This document shows, piece by piece, positions 52,041 to 62,715 of a DNA stretch of 64,000 nucleotides. Each line of letters starts with the position of its first letter. Position 1 is the stretch's first letter. Source of the stretch: Trichodesmium sp050015995 (GTDB taxonomy: Bacteria > Cyanobacteriota > Cyanobacteriia > Cyanobacteriales > Microcoleaceae); assembly GCF_050015995.1 (NCBI RefSeq), contig NZ_JBNHEP010000026.1:9845-73844 (forward strand), written 5' to 3'. The notes under the pieces are model-generated. The model saw only the letters and a program-made list of their open reading frames with translations, had not been told where the DNA came from and ran no database searches. The position numbers and the translations under genes are program-made.

Positions 52041-55000
52041 CTACATATAAGCCTGAAGTTCATCTCGCAAAGCAGTCTCAACCCTTTCATATTCTGCCTT
52101 CGCCTCAGATAAAATCACATTTGCTCCTTCTGTAGTCCCCCCACGTCCAATATATTCTAAGTTCTTGCAAAGCTCAGACAGCTTTGTGGCACCTACAGAA
52201 GCACTACTAGACTTTATTGTGTGAGCAGATTTTTGTAGCAATTCTGCCTGCTCTTGTTCAACTGCTTGACTAATTTCATCTAAAAGCATGGGTGTATCTT
52301 CCAGATAGCAATCAATTATTTCTACAACCATTTCGTGAGCGTCTCCTGCCATTTCCTTCAACTCTTGCAATACTGCTTTATCAATCGCTATTTCTAATTC
52401 TGGCACAGGTGCTTTTTCCTGCTTAACTACTGTTTCTGTTGCTGAAAGACCGCATTTACTTAAAGCCGTACTCAATGCTTCTCGGCGAACTGGTTTACTA
52501 ATATAGTCATCCATACCAGCACTTAGACATTTTTCACGATCGCCTTGCATAGCATTAGCAGTCATGGCAATAATACAGGGGCGTTTCTCTTTTTCCCATT
52601 CAGCACAGATTTGGCGTGTAGCAGTTAAACCATCCATTTCTGGCATTTGTACATCCATCAATACCACATCATAAGACTGACGATATAAAGCGGCTAATAC
52701 CTCTAAACCATTTGCTGCGATATCAGCTCGATATCCTAAATTTTTCAGAATATTAATTGCCACTTTTTGGTTAACGACATTATCTTCAGCTAAGAGAATT
52801 TTCAGAGGTAATGTTTCTGCTAATTTGACATCTGATTCAGTTTGGGATTTTGGTTTACCATCAACTATATTTCCTTTCATTATTCCTACTAACACTTTCT
52901 CAATTTGAGATTGTTTAATTGGCTTATTTAGATAAGTAGTAGCATTTATATTAGCCCTGATATTTGATAATTCTTGAGCTAAAGAACTCAGAAAAACTAT
53001 GGGTAACTCCTGAAAACTGCAAAGTTGACGAATTTCCCTAGCTAGAGTTATGCCATCCATTCCACCCATTTGTATATCTATAATCGCAAGATCACATTTC
53101 TCCCCTGACTTTAGTATATTTATCGCTTCATACCCATTACTTACAGCTTGGGAAATCATCCCCAGGGATTCTGATTGAAATGTCAACACTTGCCTATTCG
53201 TAGCATTGTCATCAACGATTAACAAATGTTTATTTTGTAATAATTTCTGAGTTCCATTTTCCTGCTCAAGACATGAACTATTAGGAACAGCAGGAAATAC
53301 TATCGAAAAGAAGAAAGTCGAACCAACTCCTACTTCACTCTCTACCGACATTCTTCCTCCCATAATTTCAGTTAACCGCTTGCTGATAGCTAATCCCAAT
53401 CCAGTGCCACCATAGTGACGAGTTGTAGAAGCATCAACTTGACTAAAAGGCTTAAATAGACGAGTCCTCAGATCGCGTGGAATACCAATACCAGTGTCTT
53501 TAACCGCGAATTTGATTGTGTAGAAAATAGGACAGGGAGTATTTAGTTGAGTACATTCTGTTTGATTGGGAATGGGACAATGCCGATTTTCAGAAGAGCT
53601 TAAGTCTGGGTTTTGAGGTGAAGCGGTAACTGATACAACTACTTCCCCAGTCTCTGTAAACTTAACTCCATTACTGAGAAGATTAACTAATACTTGGCGC
53701 AAGCGAGTTATATCTCCAAGTATAATTTCAGGAGTTTGTGGATCTATTAGATAAGCTAGCTCTAACTTTTTGTCGGCTGCTCTTGGCGCTAACAAATCTA
53801 GACATTCTTCTATGCAAGTTCGGAGATTAAAAGGTTGTTCCTCTAACTCTAATTTGCCAGACTCAATTTTGGAGAAGTCAAGAATATCATTAATTAAGAT
53901 CAACAAAGCATCCCCACTATTGCGGATAACTTCCACAAAATCTTGCTGTTGTAGGTTGAGTGGTGTATCCAAGAGTAAACCTGTCATCCCAATGATTGCA
54001 TTCATGGGGGTACGAATTTCGTGACTCATTGTTGCGAGGAATTCACTCTTGGTTCGATTAGCAATTTCGGCTGCTTCTTTGGCAATTTTCAATTCATCTT
54101 CTGCTTGTTTCTTCTCTGTAATATCTGTTATTGTGCCAACAAGACGATATGGTTTCTTTTGCTTGTCGCGAATACATTTACCTTTAGCAAATATCCATAC
54201 ATAATGTCCATTCTGATGTTTGAGCCGATGGATATTCTCATAAAGTTCTGTTTTTCCTTCTAAATGTGCTTCTACATCTTGAATAGCTGCTTCTAAATCA
54301 TCTGGATGTACATTATCTGACCAAGTAGAGTAGATACTGGGAAGTGGGTTGTCTTCATAACCAATAATTCTCATCCATATAGGTGAGTAATAAACTTCAT
54401 TTGTTTGTATATTCCAATCCCAGATGCCATCATTTGTACCTGAGACAGCCAGTTCATAGCGTTCTTCGCGATCGCTTAAAATGGATTCTATCCGACGACG
54501 CTGGAGAATTTCTACACTTAAAGCTTCATTTTTTTTGTTAAGTTCCTCAGTTCTTTCTGCAACTCGTTTTTCTAAACCTGTATTTGCGTCCTTAATTTCT
54601 ATAAATTTTTCCTGTAGTGCTGCTACCATTAACTGAAAGTTGGCAGTCAGGGTATTAATCTCTGAAATTTTACTCCGTGGGAAATCTGTAGGAACTGATT
54701 CTGACAGAAGTTTTTGAGGTAAGTCTGTAGTTACTTGCGTTAGTTTTAACATCGGCGCTACTAATCTTTTACTAACCCAGACTGATGTAATTAATCCTAA
54801 GACTGCTATTATTTGTATTGTAGCTAGATTTTTAATGTAGCTCGTATCTAAATACTCAATATAGGGAGCTGTTGCTTGCTTGATATATAAATACCAGGCA
54901 ATATCTGAAGTAACCTTGACCTTCACTCCATAAAATGATTGTTTCCACCGTTTTATTGCTGCCATTCCTGGTGTTTTTGGTTGCCACTTAAAAATATCTC

Positions 55001-56228
55001 CATTGTAGTAGATATTTCCTGTTTCTTGTAAGTCGAATTTTTCTCGAATAGTCACTACTGAATGACTGTCAGCAATTATATAGTTGTCACCATCCACCAG
55101 TATTGCTTCTATTCCCTTTACTTGGGTATTTAGTTTAATAAATTTACTGACTTGACTTAAGTCTAGGGAACCATAAGCAATTCCCTCAAATTGATTATTT
55201 CTGACTACTGGTATTACAATACCAACATGGGGTGTAATAGAAGCTCTATCTCTATGAACATCTGTAATTTCTGGTTCTAATTTTTTTGCCATCTCCCTCA
55301 GATTATACTGATCAGATATGTTTAAGTTAAACATTGATTCTCCAGCTTCATTAAATTCCGGTTGAGCAGCAATTATGTTACCACTAGCATCAGTAACATA
55401 AATTTTCAGAAAAGAGGGAAATGTTTTTTGGATTACTGATATACTTTGTTGTAAAGTTGCTTTTTCCCGATATGGTGCTTGAGTTCCTATTTTTGCTAAT
55501 TCTGCTATAGCGTTGAGATGTTCTTCATACCAATATTTTAAGTTATTTGCTATAGGTGCTTTTGCAGCCATTAGTTCTTTTTGAATATCGTTTTCAATAG
55601 TATCCACTATATGTTGACCATTAAATATGGTGAGTGTTAAAGCTGGAAATAAAATAAATGCCATTAACAAATTAAAGATAGTTTTTTGAAATGAAGAATG
55701 TTTTTTTTCTCTGGTAAAATCAGCTAATTTATGTATTGGTAAATAAGTGATAATTAAGTTAGCAATTAAGGCGTTAAAGAAGCCATTAACTGATTGCTTC
55801 AACATAATTAACAGAGTTTGTGTTGTACTTACATCCAACACAAATCGATAAAATAATACCACTAAAGGCATCCCCAGAAAAATCCAGTATATTCCATCTA
55901 GCAACACCATATTTTTATAACGCTGCCGATTTAAAATTACTCCAACAAAGGTTGCTTCTAGAGTAAAAATAATAATTGCATAGGGATGATTCCATAAAAA
56001 GTATGTATGGGCACTAGAAATCAAGGCCGCTAAAGTGCCCCATCTAATTCCGTAAAGATAAACTACTATTAAGCTTGCTATACTACCAAAGAGAAAATCC
56101 ACCCCAAAAAACAAATGTATTTTGAAGAAGTTACCTAAGTAACCTAGTATAATTAACAAGATAGCTCCCAATATAAATTTGGGATTAGTAATTTTTGGTG
56201 ATTTGTTGTTTTTATGGAAAAAGTTCAT
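52041..56228 (-). CDS. Hybrid sensor histidine kinase with MASE-like, Cache, PAS, two receiver and Hpt domains
   Basis: I take ATG 56228 (MNFFHKNNKSPKI), which has AGAGGTG 8-14 bases upstream; a longer form from 56300 adds 24 residues. Order: 5-6 helix membrane sensor (~15-190), helix, extracytoplasmic double-Cache (~230-460, IYVTDASGNIIAAQPEF), helix, coiled coil, PAS (~600-730, GIWDWNIQTNEVYYSPIW), HisKA (FLATMSHEIRTPMNAIIG, ~735), HATPase (NLLSNGVKFT, DTGIGIP, GGTGLGLAIS), REC1 (LLIVDDNATNRQV; IIDIQMGGMDG), REC2 (LLAEDNVVNQKVA; LMDVQMPEMDG) and Hpt (AHTIKSSSASVGA, ~1335). A phosphorelay in one chain. Stimulus and output partner are unknown. The N-terminal membrane module plus Cache suggests an external small ligand. 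Confidence 0.93.
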   Translation of the reverse strand: MNFFHKNNKSPKITNPKFILGAILLIILGYLGNFFKIHLFFGVDFLFGSIASLIVVYLYGIRWGTLAALISSAHTYFLWNHPYAIIIFTLEATFVGVILNRQRYKNMVLLDGIYWIFLGMPLVVLFYRFVLDVSTTQTLLIMLKQSVNGFFNALIANLIITYLPIHKLADFTREKKHSSFQKTIFNLLMAFILFPALTLTIFNGQHIVDTIENDIQKELMAAKAPIANNLKYWYEEHLNAIAELAKIGTQAPYREKATLQQSISVIQKTFPSFLKIYVTDASGNIIAAQPEFNEAGESMFNLNISDQYNLREMAKKLEPEITDVHRDRASITPHVGIVIPVVRNNQFEGIAYGSLDLSQVSKFIKLNTQVKGIEAILVDGDNYIIADSHSVVTIREKFDLQETGNIYYNGDIFKWQPKTPGMAAIKRWKQSFYGVKVKVTSDIAWYLYIKQATAPYIEYLDTSYIKNLATIQIIAVLGLITSVWVSKRLVAPMLKLTQVTTDLPQKLLSESVPTDFPRSKISEINTLTANFQLMVAALQEKFIEIKDANTGLEKRVAERTEELNKKNEALSVEILQRRRIESILSDREERYELAVSGTNDGIWDWNIQTNEVYYSPIWMRIIGYEDNPLPSIYSTWSDNVHPDDLEAAIQDVEAHLEGKTELYENIHRLKHQNGHYVWIFAKGKCIRDKQKKPYRLVGTITDITEKKQAEDELKIAKEAAEIANRTKSEFLATMSHEIRTPMNAIIGMTGLLLDTPLNLQQQDFVEVIRNSGDALLILINDILDFSKIESGKLELEEQPFNLRTCIEECLDLLAPRAADKKLELAYLIDPQTPEIILGDITRLRQVLVNLLSNGVKFTETGEVVVSVTASPQNPDLSSSENRHCPIPNQTECTQLNTPCPIFYTIKFAVKDTGIGIPRDLRTRLFKPFSQVDASTTRHYGGTGLGLAISKRLTEIMGGRMSVESEVGVGSTFFFSIVFPAVPNSSCLEQENGTQKLLQNKHLLIVDDNATNRQVLTFQSESLGMISQAVSNGYEAINILKSGEKCDLAIIDIQMGGMDGITLAREIRQLCSFQELPIVFLSSLAQELSNIRANINATTYLNKPIKQSQIEKVLVGIMKGNIVDGKPKSQTESDVKLAETLPLKILLAEDNVVNQKVAINILKNLGYRADIAANGLEVLAALYRQSYDVVLMDVQMPEMDGLTATRQICAEWEKEKRPCIIAMTANAMQGDREKCLSAGMDDYISKPVRREALSTALSKCGLSATETVVKQEKAPVPELEIAIDKAVLQELKEMAGDAHEMVVEIIDCYLEDTPMLLDEISQAVEQEQAELLQKSAHTIKSSSASVGATKLSELCKNLEYIGRGGTTEGANVILSEAKAEYERVETALRDELQAYM

Positions 56229-57201
56229 GTTTTTCACCTCTTGTTTTTCAGATATAGTCTTTTTAAGATATATAGCAATTCCCATACTGGTGAGATACAA
56301 AATTCCCTGGTTTTAGGGAACAGGAAACAGGGAACAGGGAACAGGGAATAGGAAATAGTAATTCTGGTTCCGTAGGAATAAATAAAGAAGAAAAACAACT
56401 GTACCTCATTAGCTTGGAAAACGCTATATGGCAATATGAAATGATTTGTGAAAAAAGCTGTAGTAGTTTGGTTTCCAAATCCAATTTCCATTTGGGTTTG
56501 GAGACTAAACCAACTTATATCAAATCCGGTTAAACAGTCATAGATTGGTTAAGTCAAAAGGAGTCAGGAGCCAGAATTCAGAATTCAGGAGGAGACAGAA
56601 TTACAAAGACTTAATAGTTATGATGATTGGATAATTTTTTATGTCCAATCAGACGGATTTGATATTAGATAAAATATTACAACCTATTCCCGGATTGCTA
56701 TAATATTAAATCCGGTAGTATTTGTATAAATCAAATTAATTTTTATGAATTTTAATCAAGAATAATTATTAATCATGTAAAAACTTAGATACAAACATTA
56801 TATTATATTTAATTTGTTGAATTAGTAATATAGCACTACGCATTAAGGTTAGGACATTTCCCCATCCTGAAACCCTTTGACAGCCTACTGTTCCCTGTTC
56901 CCTATTCCCTATTCCCTAGCGCGTAGCGCCATAAAATTAATAATTTTCGGTAGGGGTTTACTGACTAAACCCCTACGGTTGATTGTATTGAGAACGGAGC
57001 TAAAAACCCCTACAGTTGATTGTATTGAGAACGGAGCTACCCCAGAGGAAGCAGATGATATAAACCTGACTTCTCGACTCAGCTATATTCTATTAGACAT
57101 CTCCAATAATCAAAAATCAAATCAATTATCGGGCAGAAATCATCAATTATTTCCCTCTACTCCCTACTCCCTACTTCCTACTCCCTAATAAATCAAAAGT
57201 A
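56229..57201. other. Spacer rich in small repeats
   Basis: Contains a GGGAACA heptamer tract (56319-56347), a MITE (56517-56665), a TTCCCTA/ATTCCCT tract (56889-56917), a short direct repeat CTACGGTTGATTGTATTGAG / CTACAGTTGATTGTATTGAG (56971 and 57009), half of a TAGACATCTCC element (57094-57150) and ACTCCCT heptamers. No gene was supported. Confidence 0.6.
56517..56665 (+). mobile_element. ATATCAAATCCGGTT-family MITE, copy 2
   Basis: The 149-bp segment starts ATATCAAATCCGGTT and ends CGGATTTGATAT, perfect 12-bp terminal inverted repeats. The interior differs from the other copies. Confidence 0.72.
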
Positions 57202-59655
57202 TTAACTTCTGAGATTTACCTTCAGTTTATCAACCAAAGCATCTCTAACTTTTTGCTGTACCGGGTCAACATCGGCATCAGTAAGAGTTCGATCGCTCAC
57301 CCGATAAATTAACCTAAAAGCTAAACTTCTTTGACCATCGGGTACATTTTCACCCCGATATTCATCAAATAATTCTATAGACTCCAATAACTTACCAGCA
57401 GCTTGAGAAATTACCTGTTTAATCTCATCCACTGATACCTCAACTGGTACAAAGAAAGCAATATCTCGGTCAGCAGGAGGGAATGTAGAATAACCACTAA
57501 ACTTGCGTCTGACAATATTTCCTTGAGTCATTACCGAGACCAACACTGCCAAGTCAAGTTGAAAAACATAAACCTCATCTGGCAACTCTCGCTCTTGCCG
57601 CAGTTGAGGATGTAGTTGCCCAAAAACACCGAGATATTTGCCTTGTAACCATAATGATGCTGTCCGACCTGGATGCAACAGAGAATTTTCGGAGTTTGGT
57701 TTGTACTCAACTGCTAAATAGAGTCGTTCAAAAACCTGTTCTAAAATTCCTTTAGCTTCAAACCAACTCAGAGGTTGTTCCTTTCCACCTCGCGTCCAAC
57801 TTTTGGCACCATTACTAAAAATTCCAGCGATCGCCTCTGCTTCGTAAAATTTTTCTTCCTCTTTCCAGAAAAGACGACCTATCTCAAACCCATTTAATAC
57901 TCCATTTCCTTGTTCCAGGTTATATTGAAAAGCATCAATAAGTCCAGTTAATAATTCTGTACGGAGGGCAGAATATTCCACAAATAGAGGGTTAGCGATC
58001 GCTATTTGATTTTCCCCACCTTGTTTTACCAAAGAATACTGCATCAATTCTGTTAACCCCGCACCCCGGAAAGCTGCTCGAAGACTACGGAGCGCCAACT
58101 GTTCTGGTGGCAAATAACCTGCTGCACCTTTATTTGGTAGAGTTTCACAGAAATTATCGTATCCGTACAAACGTGCAACTTCTTCGATCAAATCTATTTC
58201 TCGTTCTAGGTCTCGATAACGATAGGGAGGTACAATAACATTCCAGACTACTGCCTCTGTAGTTTCCTTTCTGACAGACCCACATCCTAAAGATGCGAGA
58301 ATACCTTCCACTTCTTCTGGTTGGAGAAAAGATTCATATAGAGTACCTTCCCCCCGTTTCAGTGGTCCTAAAATTTCATTAATTCGGTCAAGACGCAAAG
58401 ATACTTCACGGGTGACACTCAGATGGTCTCCTGCGGAGCTAAAAGTTTCTTGCTGAGTAACATTTCCCCCAGCGAGTTCTGTAATTAGCATAATTGCTCG
58501 ACGACAAGCTAATGCTAATTCTGCTTGGTTCACCCCCCGTTCAAATCTTGTGGATGCTTCTGTGCGTAGACCTTGAGTTCGAGCTGAACGACGAATAGCA
58601 ATGGGAGCAAAAATTGCTGCTTCTAAGAATAGATTTTTGGTATTGTCATCAACTTCTGTTTCTTCTCCACCCATTACTCCTGCTAAAGCAACTGGTTTGT
58701 CATTAGCTGTAATTACTAAAGTTTCAGCTTCCAGAGTCCGGTTTTGACTGTCCAGGGTAATGAGAGATTCATTGGGTTTTGCATAACGAACTCCAATTGT
58801 CAAAGACTCATTCCCTGTGATGGCTGTAATTTTATCCTGGTCAAAGCCATGAAGAGGCTGACCCCACTCTAACAGAATATAGTTAGTAATATCTACCACA
58901 TTATTGATAGCTCTTATACCAGCAGCTTCCAATCGCTGTTTTAACCATTCTGGTGAAGGACCAATTTTTACTCCTGTGATGACAGTACCAATATAGATGG
59001 GGCAAGCTTCCGATTCTGAGATATCTATTTTGAGATTATTCTGGGTGTTTTGATTTTTAATGAGAATCTCAGAAGCATCTGGTATTCTAAGGGATGCTCC
59101 AGTTAGGGATGCTACTTCTCGGGCTACGCCGATCATACTCAGGGCATCCGCACGATTTGCCGTTGTTGTCAAGTCTAAAATTACATCATCTAAACCGAGC
59201 AAAGGCCCTACATTACTTCCCAACTGGGGATTTTCCAGCTCAAATATATGAATACCTTCAGACTCTTTTGTTAGGCCCAGTTCCGACAAAGAGCAAATCA
59301 TTCCTTCCGAGGGGACTCCCCGCAGTTTACTCTTTTTGATTTTTAAGTCAATGGCAGACAAATAGGCGCCAATGGTAGCTACTGCGACATAAATATCTGC
59401 TTTGGCATTAGAAGCTCCACAGACAATATTTAATGGGTCTGGCTGACCAATGTCCACTTGGCAAACTTTGAGTTTATCAGCATTGGGGTGTTTGTTAGCT
59501 TCTAGTATTTTTCCTAATACTACCCCTGCTGACCAAGTGCTTCGATCTTCTATTTCTTCTACCTCGAAGCCTGCCATTGTCAGAGTTTCGGCTAAGTCTT
59601 CTGGAGTAATTTTGATATCTACCAGTTCCCGCAACCAGTTCAGAGAGATACGCAT
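57202..59655 (-). CDS. pheT: Phenylalanine-tRNA ligase beta subunit
   Basis: In this 817-residue protein, the N-terminal OB-fold tRNA-binding domain (about 40-155) contains VCQVDIGQPDPLNIVCGASN and SEGMICSLSELGL. B3/B4 editing/recognition domain follows (LFLEAAIFAPIAIRRSARTQGLRTEASTRFERGV, ~350-383), then B5 (~410-490), the catalytic-like core (~500-690) and the C-terminal ferredoxin-fold anticodon-binding domain (FPPADRDIAFFVPVEVSVDEI to the end). With PheS it charges tRNA-Phe. pheS is not in the window, as is common in cyanobacteria where the two genes are unlinked. Start MRISLNWLRELVDI is canonical. An essential housekeeping gene, marking this part as core chromosome. Confidence 0.98.
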   Translation of the reverse strand: MRISLNWLRELVDIKITPEDLAETLTMAGFEVEEIEDRSTWSAGVVLGKILEANKHPNADKLKVCQVDIGQPDPLNIVCGASNAKADIYVAVATIGAYLSAIDLKIKKSKLRGVPSEGMICSLSELGLTKESEGIHIFELENPQLGSNVGPLLGLDDVILDLTTTANRADALSMIGVAREVASLTGASLRIPDASEILIKNQNTQNNLKIDISESEACPIYIGTVITGVKIGPSPEWLKQRLEAAGIRAINNVVDITNYILLEWGQPLHGFDQDKITAITGNESLTIGVRYAKPNESLITLDSQNRTLEAETLVITANDKPVALAGVMGGEETEVDDNTKNLFLEAAIFAPIAIRRSARTQGLRTEASTRFERGVNQAELALACRRAIMLITELAGGNVTQQETFSSAGDHLSVTREVSLRLDRINEILGPLKRGEGTLYESFLQPEEVEGILASLGCGSVRKETTEAVVWNVIVPPYRYRDLEREIDLIEEVARLYGYDNFCETLPNKGAAGYLPPEQLALRSLRAAFRGAGLTELMQYSLVKQGGENQIAIANPLFVEYSALRTELLTGLIDAFQYNLEQGNGVLNGFEIGRLFWKEEEKFYEAEAIAGIFSNGAKSWTRGGKEQPLSWFEAKGILEQVFERLYLAVEYKPNSENSLLHPGRTASLWLQGKYLGVFGQLHPQLRQERELPDEVYVFQLDLAVLVSVMTQGNIVRRKFSGYSTFPPADRDIAFFVPVEVSVDEIKQVISQAAGKLLESIELFDEYRGENVPDGQRSLAFRLIYRVSDRTLTDADVDPVQQKVRDALVDKLKVNLRS

Positions 59656-59888
59656 TCTTTAATAATTTCCAATCTTTAGGCACAGTAGAGCAAGATATTT
59701 GCTCTTGGGCCATATTTATGACCTCAAGTAACATTTTATCTCTCTGGTGGTTGGGGTTTTAATGAAGTCATAAGTCAGAAGTTAGAAGTCAGAAGTTATC
59801 CCTGACTAAGTTTGAGCGTTTATAAATGTCTTAAACTATTTGCGTAGTGCTATATAATTTGTTTAGGTATGTAAATTATAGCAATTTT

Positions 59889-59977
59889 ATCAAAATAATT
59901 GTGTGGCATAACCCTGCCTTTGAAGGCGAAATATTTTTGGAGGGTTACTCAAAATTCCCATTACCAAAAAAACTTCT
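59889..59977 (+). repeat. Dispersed ~85 bp repeat, copy C
   Basis: ATCAAAATAATTGTGTGGCA ... CAAAAAAACTTCTG; aligns end to end with 496-584. Confidence 0.7.
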
Positions 59978-60316
59978 GACTTTTAATTTATGACTTATGA
60001 CTTAGGTAAAGGGATTGGCTTAACTGGGAATCGCAAAAGGAATTTGTCACAAAATATTTATCCAAATTGTGTCATCTATTTTTCTGATACAGAAGGTTTC
60101 ATTTAATTTATCCAAACTTACTCTTACAAATTCTCTCTCCTTAACTCACTACACTCAAGCTGAAAATTTCCCAATCCTCTTGAGTAGCTAAATATTTCTA
60201 CGGAGTGATAATTTATTAATACTTAATAGTTATAGTTTCCTACTATGATAAAAATATATTTGATTGTTATTGTAATGATAATTTGAGGGATAAAATTTAT
60301 ATCAAACATTCCTCTT

Positions 60317-60425
60317 ATACAGAATCCGGTTATATAATATATCTTGATAATTCTATAATTACTTCAAGCCTTCAATCCCCACATCTCCCCCAACCATATA
60401 ATAAGTATTCAACCAGATTTGATAT
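60317..60425 (+). mobile_element. ATATCAAATCCGGTT-family MITE, copy 3
   Basis: The 109-bp segment is very similar to 47831-47955 (ATCCGGTTATATAATATAT near the left end; ATATAATAAGTATTCAACC near the right). It ends AGATTTGATAT. The C-rich middle tract is shorter. Confidence 0.75.
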
Positions 60426-60777
60426 TAAGAGTGGGATTTTAATCAACATTTTTTTGATGTGAGATGTGTTTTGAGAAAAACTATAGAGTTGGATTCATAT
60501 AATAGATAAGTATAATGTTAATATGACCAGATTAATCAAGTTAACTATCTAACCAACTCTGTTGAACAAATGTTTGGCAGATCTATCTCTGATCGGAAAA
60601 AAATATATATACTATGACTCAAAAGCAACCGGGAGCTACTATCAATGTCTGAAATTTTAGGTAATACCTATTGTGTGTGGTCAAATATTTAGGAATTGGC
60701 CTTTGTTTAGTAACTTTGTTGTGAATAGATTGGTAGTCTCAAGAAAAAATCAAATTAACTAATATTATTGAATTAAG

Positions 60778-62403
60778 ATGAGCTATTGTATAAATCCAGC
60801 CTGTCCTCAACCTCAAAATCCAAATAGTGTTAATAAATGTCAAGCTTGTGGTTCAGAGTTAATTTTGCGCGATCGCTATGAAATTATTCAACCTCTTGGT
60901 AAAGGAGGTTTCGGAGCAACTTTTCTGGCTAAGGATATGTCTTTGCCAGGAGATCCAATTTGTGTAATCAAGGAATTACGCCCATCTACAACAACAACAA
61001 GTGTATTAGAGATGGCTCGAAAATTATTTGAGCGAGAGGCAGAAACTCTGGGAAAAATTGGCCATCATCCCCAAATTCCTAGATTATTAGGTTATTTTGA
61101 ATGGAAGAAACATTTTCATTTAGTTCAGGAATATGTAAGTGGTTCAACCTTAAAACAGGAAGTCAAAAAACAGGGTCTATTTACAGAAGAACAAGCGAAA
61201 AAGTTTATCATTGAAATTTTGCCAGTGATAGATTATATCCACACTCAAGGAGTAATTCACCGGGATATTAAACCTGCGAATATTATCCGGCGAAGTCAAG
61301 ATGGTCATTTAGTTCTGATTGACTTTGGCGCTGTCAAAGATCATGTTAGCCAAACTCACCTATCAGATAGTACAGGAGAAACTGCTTTTACAAATATCTC
61401 TATCGGTACTTCAGGTTTTGCACCACCAGAACAAATGGCTTTGCGACCTGTATATGCAAGTGATATTTATGCTTTGGGAGTAACTACCATTTTCCTGCTG
61501 ACAGGAAAAACACCAAATACTCTTGGTTACGATCAGATTAATGGTGAAATTCTCTGGCGTCCTCAAGTGAGTGTTAGCTCTTGGTTTGAGGAAGTGTTGG
61601 AGAAAATGTTAGAAGTTTCTGTACGACATCGCTTCCAGTCAGCACAAGAACTTTTAGCAACTTTGAATACAAAAAAAACTGAGAAAAAACAGGTGCAACC
61701 CACTCTAGATGATGCTACCAAGACTTTATTTCGAGATGAACCTACAGTTTTTAATGACAATCAAAATGATATTTCATGGATGTCTCCCAGCACTCAAGTT
61801 GCTCAAAAAATTCGAGAACGCAAAACTCGTTTAGAAAAAAACTCTACAACTCAAGTTCGACCCCATTCTGCTAAGATGAAGCAAGAAGCTACTCAAGGAT
61901 ATTTGACGATAGTACCCCCAAAAAACAAAGCAAGTAATCGAACAGAATTTGGTAGTAGAAAAATTCCAACTAAATGGACGGCAGCAACGTTGCGTAGTGC
62001 TTATGTCAAAGGTAGAAGAGATTTTGCTGATTGTAATTTAAGTCGCTTGAATTTGCGTAATGCTAAGTTGTCTGGAGCTAATTTTTATGGAGCTAATTTA
62101 CATGAAGCTAATTTAGAAGGTGCAGATTTATCTGATGCTAATCTTGGTCATGTTAATTTAACAGATACTGTGCTTAAAAATGCAAATCTTAATAAAGCTT
62201 ATTTAAGTACAGCTAGTTTGGCTGGTTGTAACTTGCAAGATGCAGATCTGACAAATGCTTATTTGAATGGAGCAAATTTACGGGGTGCTAATTTGTGTGG
62301 TACTAACCTGACAAATGCAATGGTAAGCGATCGTCAACTAGGTATGGCTAAAACTAACTGGTGGACAATTATGCCCAATGGTAAAAGAGGTTCGGGATTC
62401 TAA
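60778..62403 (+). CDS. Serine/threonine protein kinase with Cys motif and pentapeptide repeats (SpkB-like)
   Basis: The 541-residue protein carries an N-terminal four-cysteine motif CINPAC...CQACG (residues 4-24), which may bind zinc or sense thiols. Then an eukaryotic-type kinase domain: GKGGFGATFLAKD (~40), K62 region VIKELRP, HRDIKPANI (~160), DFGAVKDH (~181), FAPPEQM. A low-complexity linker follows (~300-400) with several Thr that could be autophosphorylated. About 25 pentapeptide repeats (A(N/D)LxxANL) lie from ~415 to 520. This is the layout of Synechocystis SpkB, which is linked to oxidative-stress tolerance. Substrates here are unknown. A second pentapeptide protein is encoded convergently downstream. 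Confidence 0.93.
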   Translation: MSYCINPACPQPQNPNSVNKCQACGSELILRDRYEIIQPLGKGGFGATFLAKDMSLPGDPICVIKELRPSTTTTSVLEMARKLFEREAETLGKIGHHPQIPRLLGYFEWKKHFHLVQEYVSGSTLKQEVKKQGLFTEEQAKKFIIEILPVIDYIHTQGVIHRDIKPANIIRRSQDGHLVLIDFGAVKDHVSQTHLSDSTGETAFTNISIGTSGFAPPEQMALRPVYASDIYALGVTTIFLLTGKTPNTLGYDQINGEILWRPQVSVSSWFEEVLEKMLEVSVRHRFQSAQELLATLNTKKTEKKQVQPTLDDATKTLFRDEPTVFNDNQNDISWMSPSTQVAQKIRERKTRLEKNSTTQVRPHSAKMKQEATQGYLTIVPPKNKASNRTEFGSRKIPTKWTAATLRSAYVKGRRDFADCNLSRLNLRNAKLSGANFYGANLHEANLEGADLSDANLGHVNLTDTVLKNANLNKAYLSTASLAGCNLQDADLTNAYLNGANLRGANLCGTNLTNAMVSDRQLGMAKTNWWTIMPNGKRGSGF

Positions 62404-62439
62404 AATAGTGGGTGTTTAATACTATTATGTAATATAATA

Positions 62440-62637
62440 GTGGCCGAAAAAATTCCGGTGTTAGTTATGATGCTCGAAAAATTTTTTTATGCCACAATAA
62501 TTACCCTATTACTACCTATTTTATTAGGAATTTATCCTTTTTCCCAACCTAAAACTTTGAAGCTTAAGGAAGTGACACAGAAATATAATCCTGTTCAAAG
62601 CTATGTTGATAAATTTTCTGTTATTTTTCCAAGTTAA
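62440..62637 (+). CDS. Possible small membrane protein (65 aa)
   Basis: The frame begins GTG at 62440; ATG at 62467 (MMLEKFFYATIITLLLPILL) is an alternative. One hydrophobic helix is followed by a basic, polar tail. No family recognised. It lies 36 bp after the kinase gene in the same direction, so it could be co-transcribed. TTACTCTCATATACCCACGT and then CAAATGACGTGGGATA form a short CCCACGTC/GACGTGGG hairpin (62661-62683) after its stop, a possible terminator. Confidence 0.4.
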   Translation: MAEKIPVLVMMLEKFFYATIITLLLPILLGIYPFSQPKTLKLKEVTQKYNPVQSYVDKFSVIFPS

Positions 62638-62660
62638 TTTATTGAGAGAATTACTCTCAT

Positions 62661-62683
62661 ATACCCACGTCAAATGACGTGGG
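62661..62683. terminator. Hairpin between convergent genes
   Basis: CCCACGTCA and TGACGTGGG pair perfectly with a 3-4 base loop, between the kinase/small-protein unit and the convergent pentapeptide gene. Followed by ATATTATTAG rather than a clean T-run. Confidence 0.5.
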
Positions 62684-62715
62684 ATATTATTAGCAACCTC
62701 AGAATTTCTATAAAC

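Larger units (their letters stand above)
59656..60777. other. Spacer upstream of pheT and of the SpkB-like gene
   Basis: Divergent promoters should lie here. Contains the third copy of the ~85 bp repeat (59889-59977), a MITE (60317-60425), and GTCATAAGTCAGAAGTTAGA AGTCAGAAGTTA-type direct repeats near 59765-59798. No open frame was supported. Confidence 0.6.

Noticed and set aside
56234..56491. Short minus-strand frames upstream of the hybrid kinase
   Set aside because: They run through the GGGAACA heptamer tract (SLFPVPCFLFP) and have no protein-like conservation.
56877..57188. 103-codon plus-strand frame
   Set aside because: Composed of heptamer tracts and a duplicated TTGATTGTATTGAGAACGGA segment. 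It is repeat-derived, not a gene.
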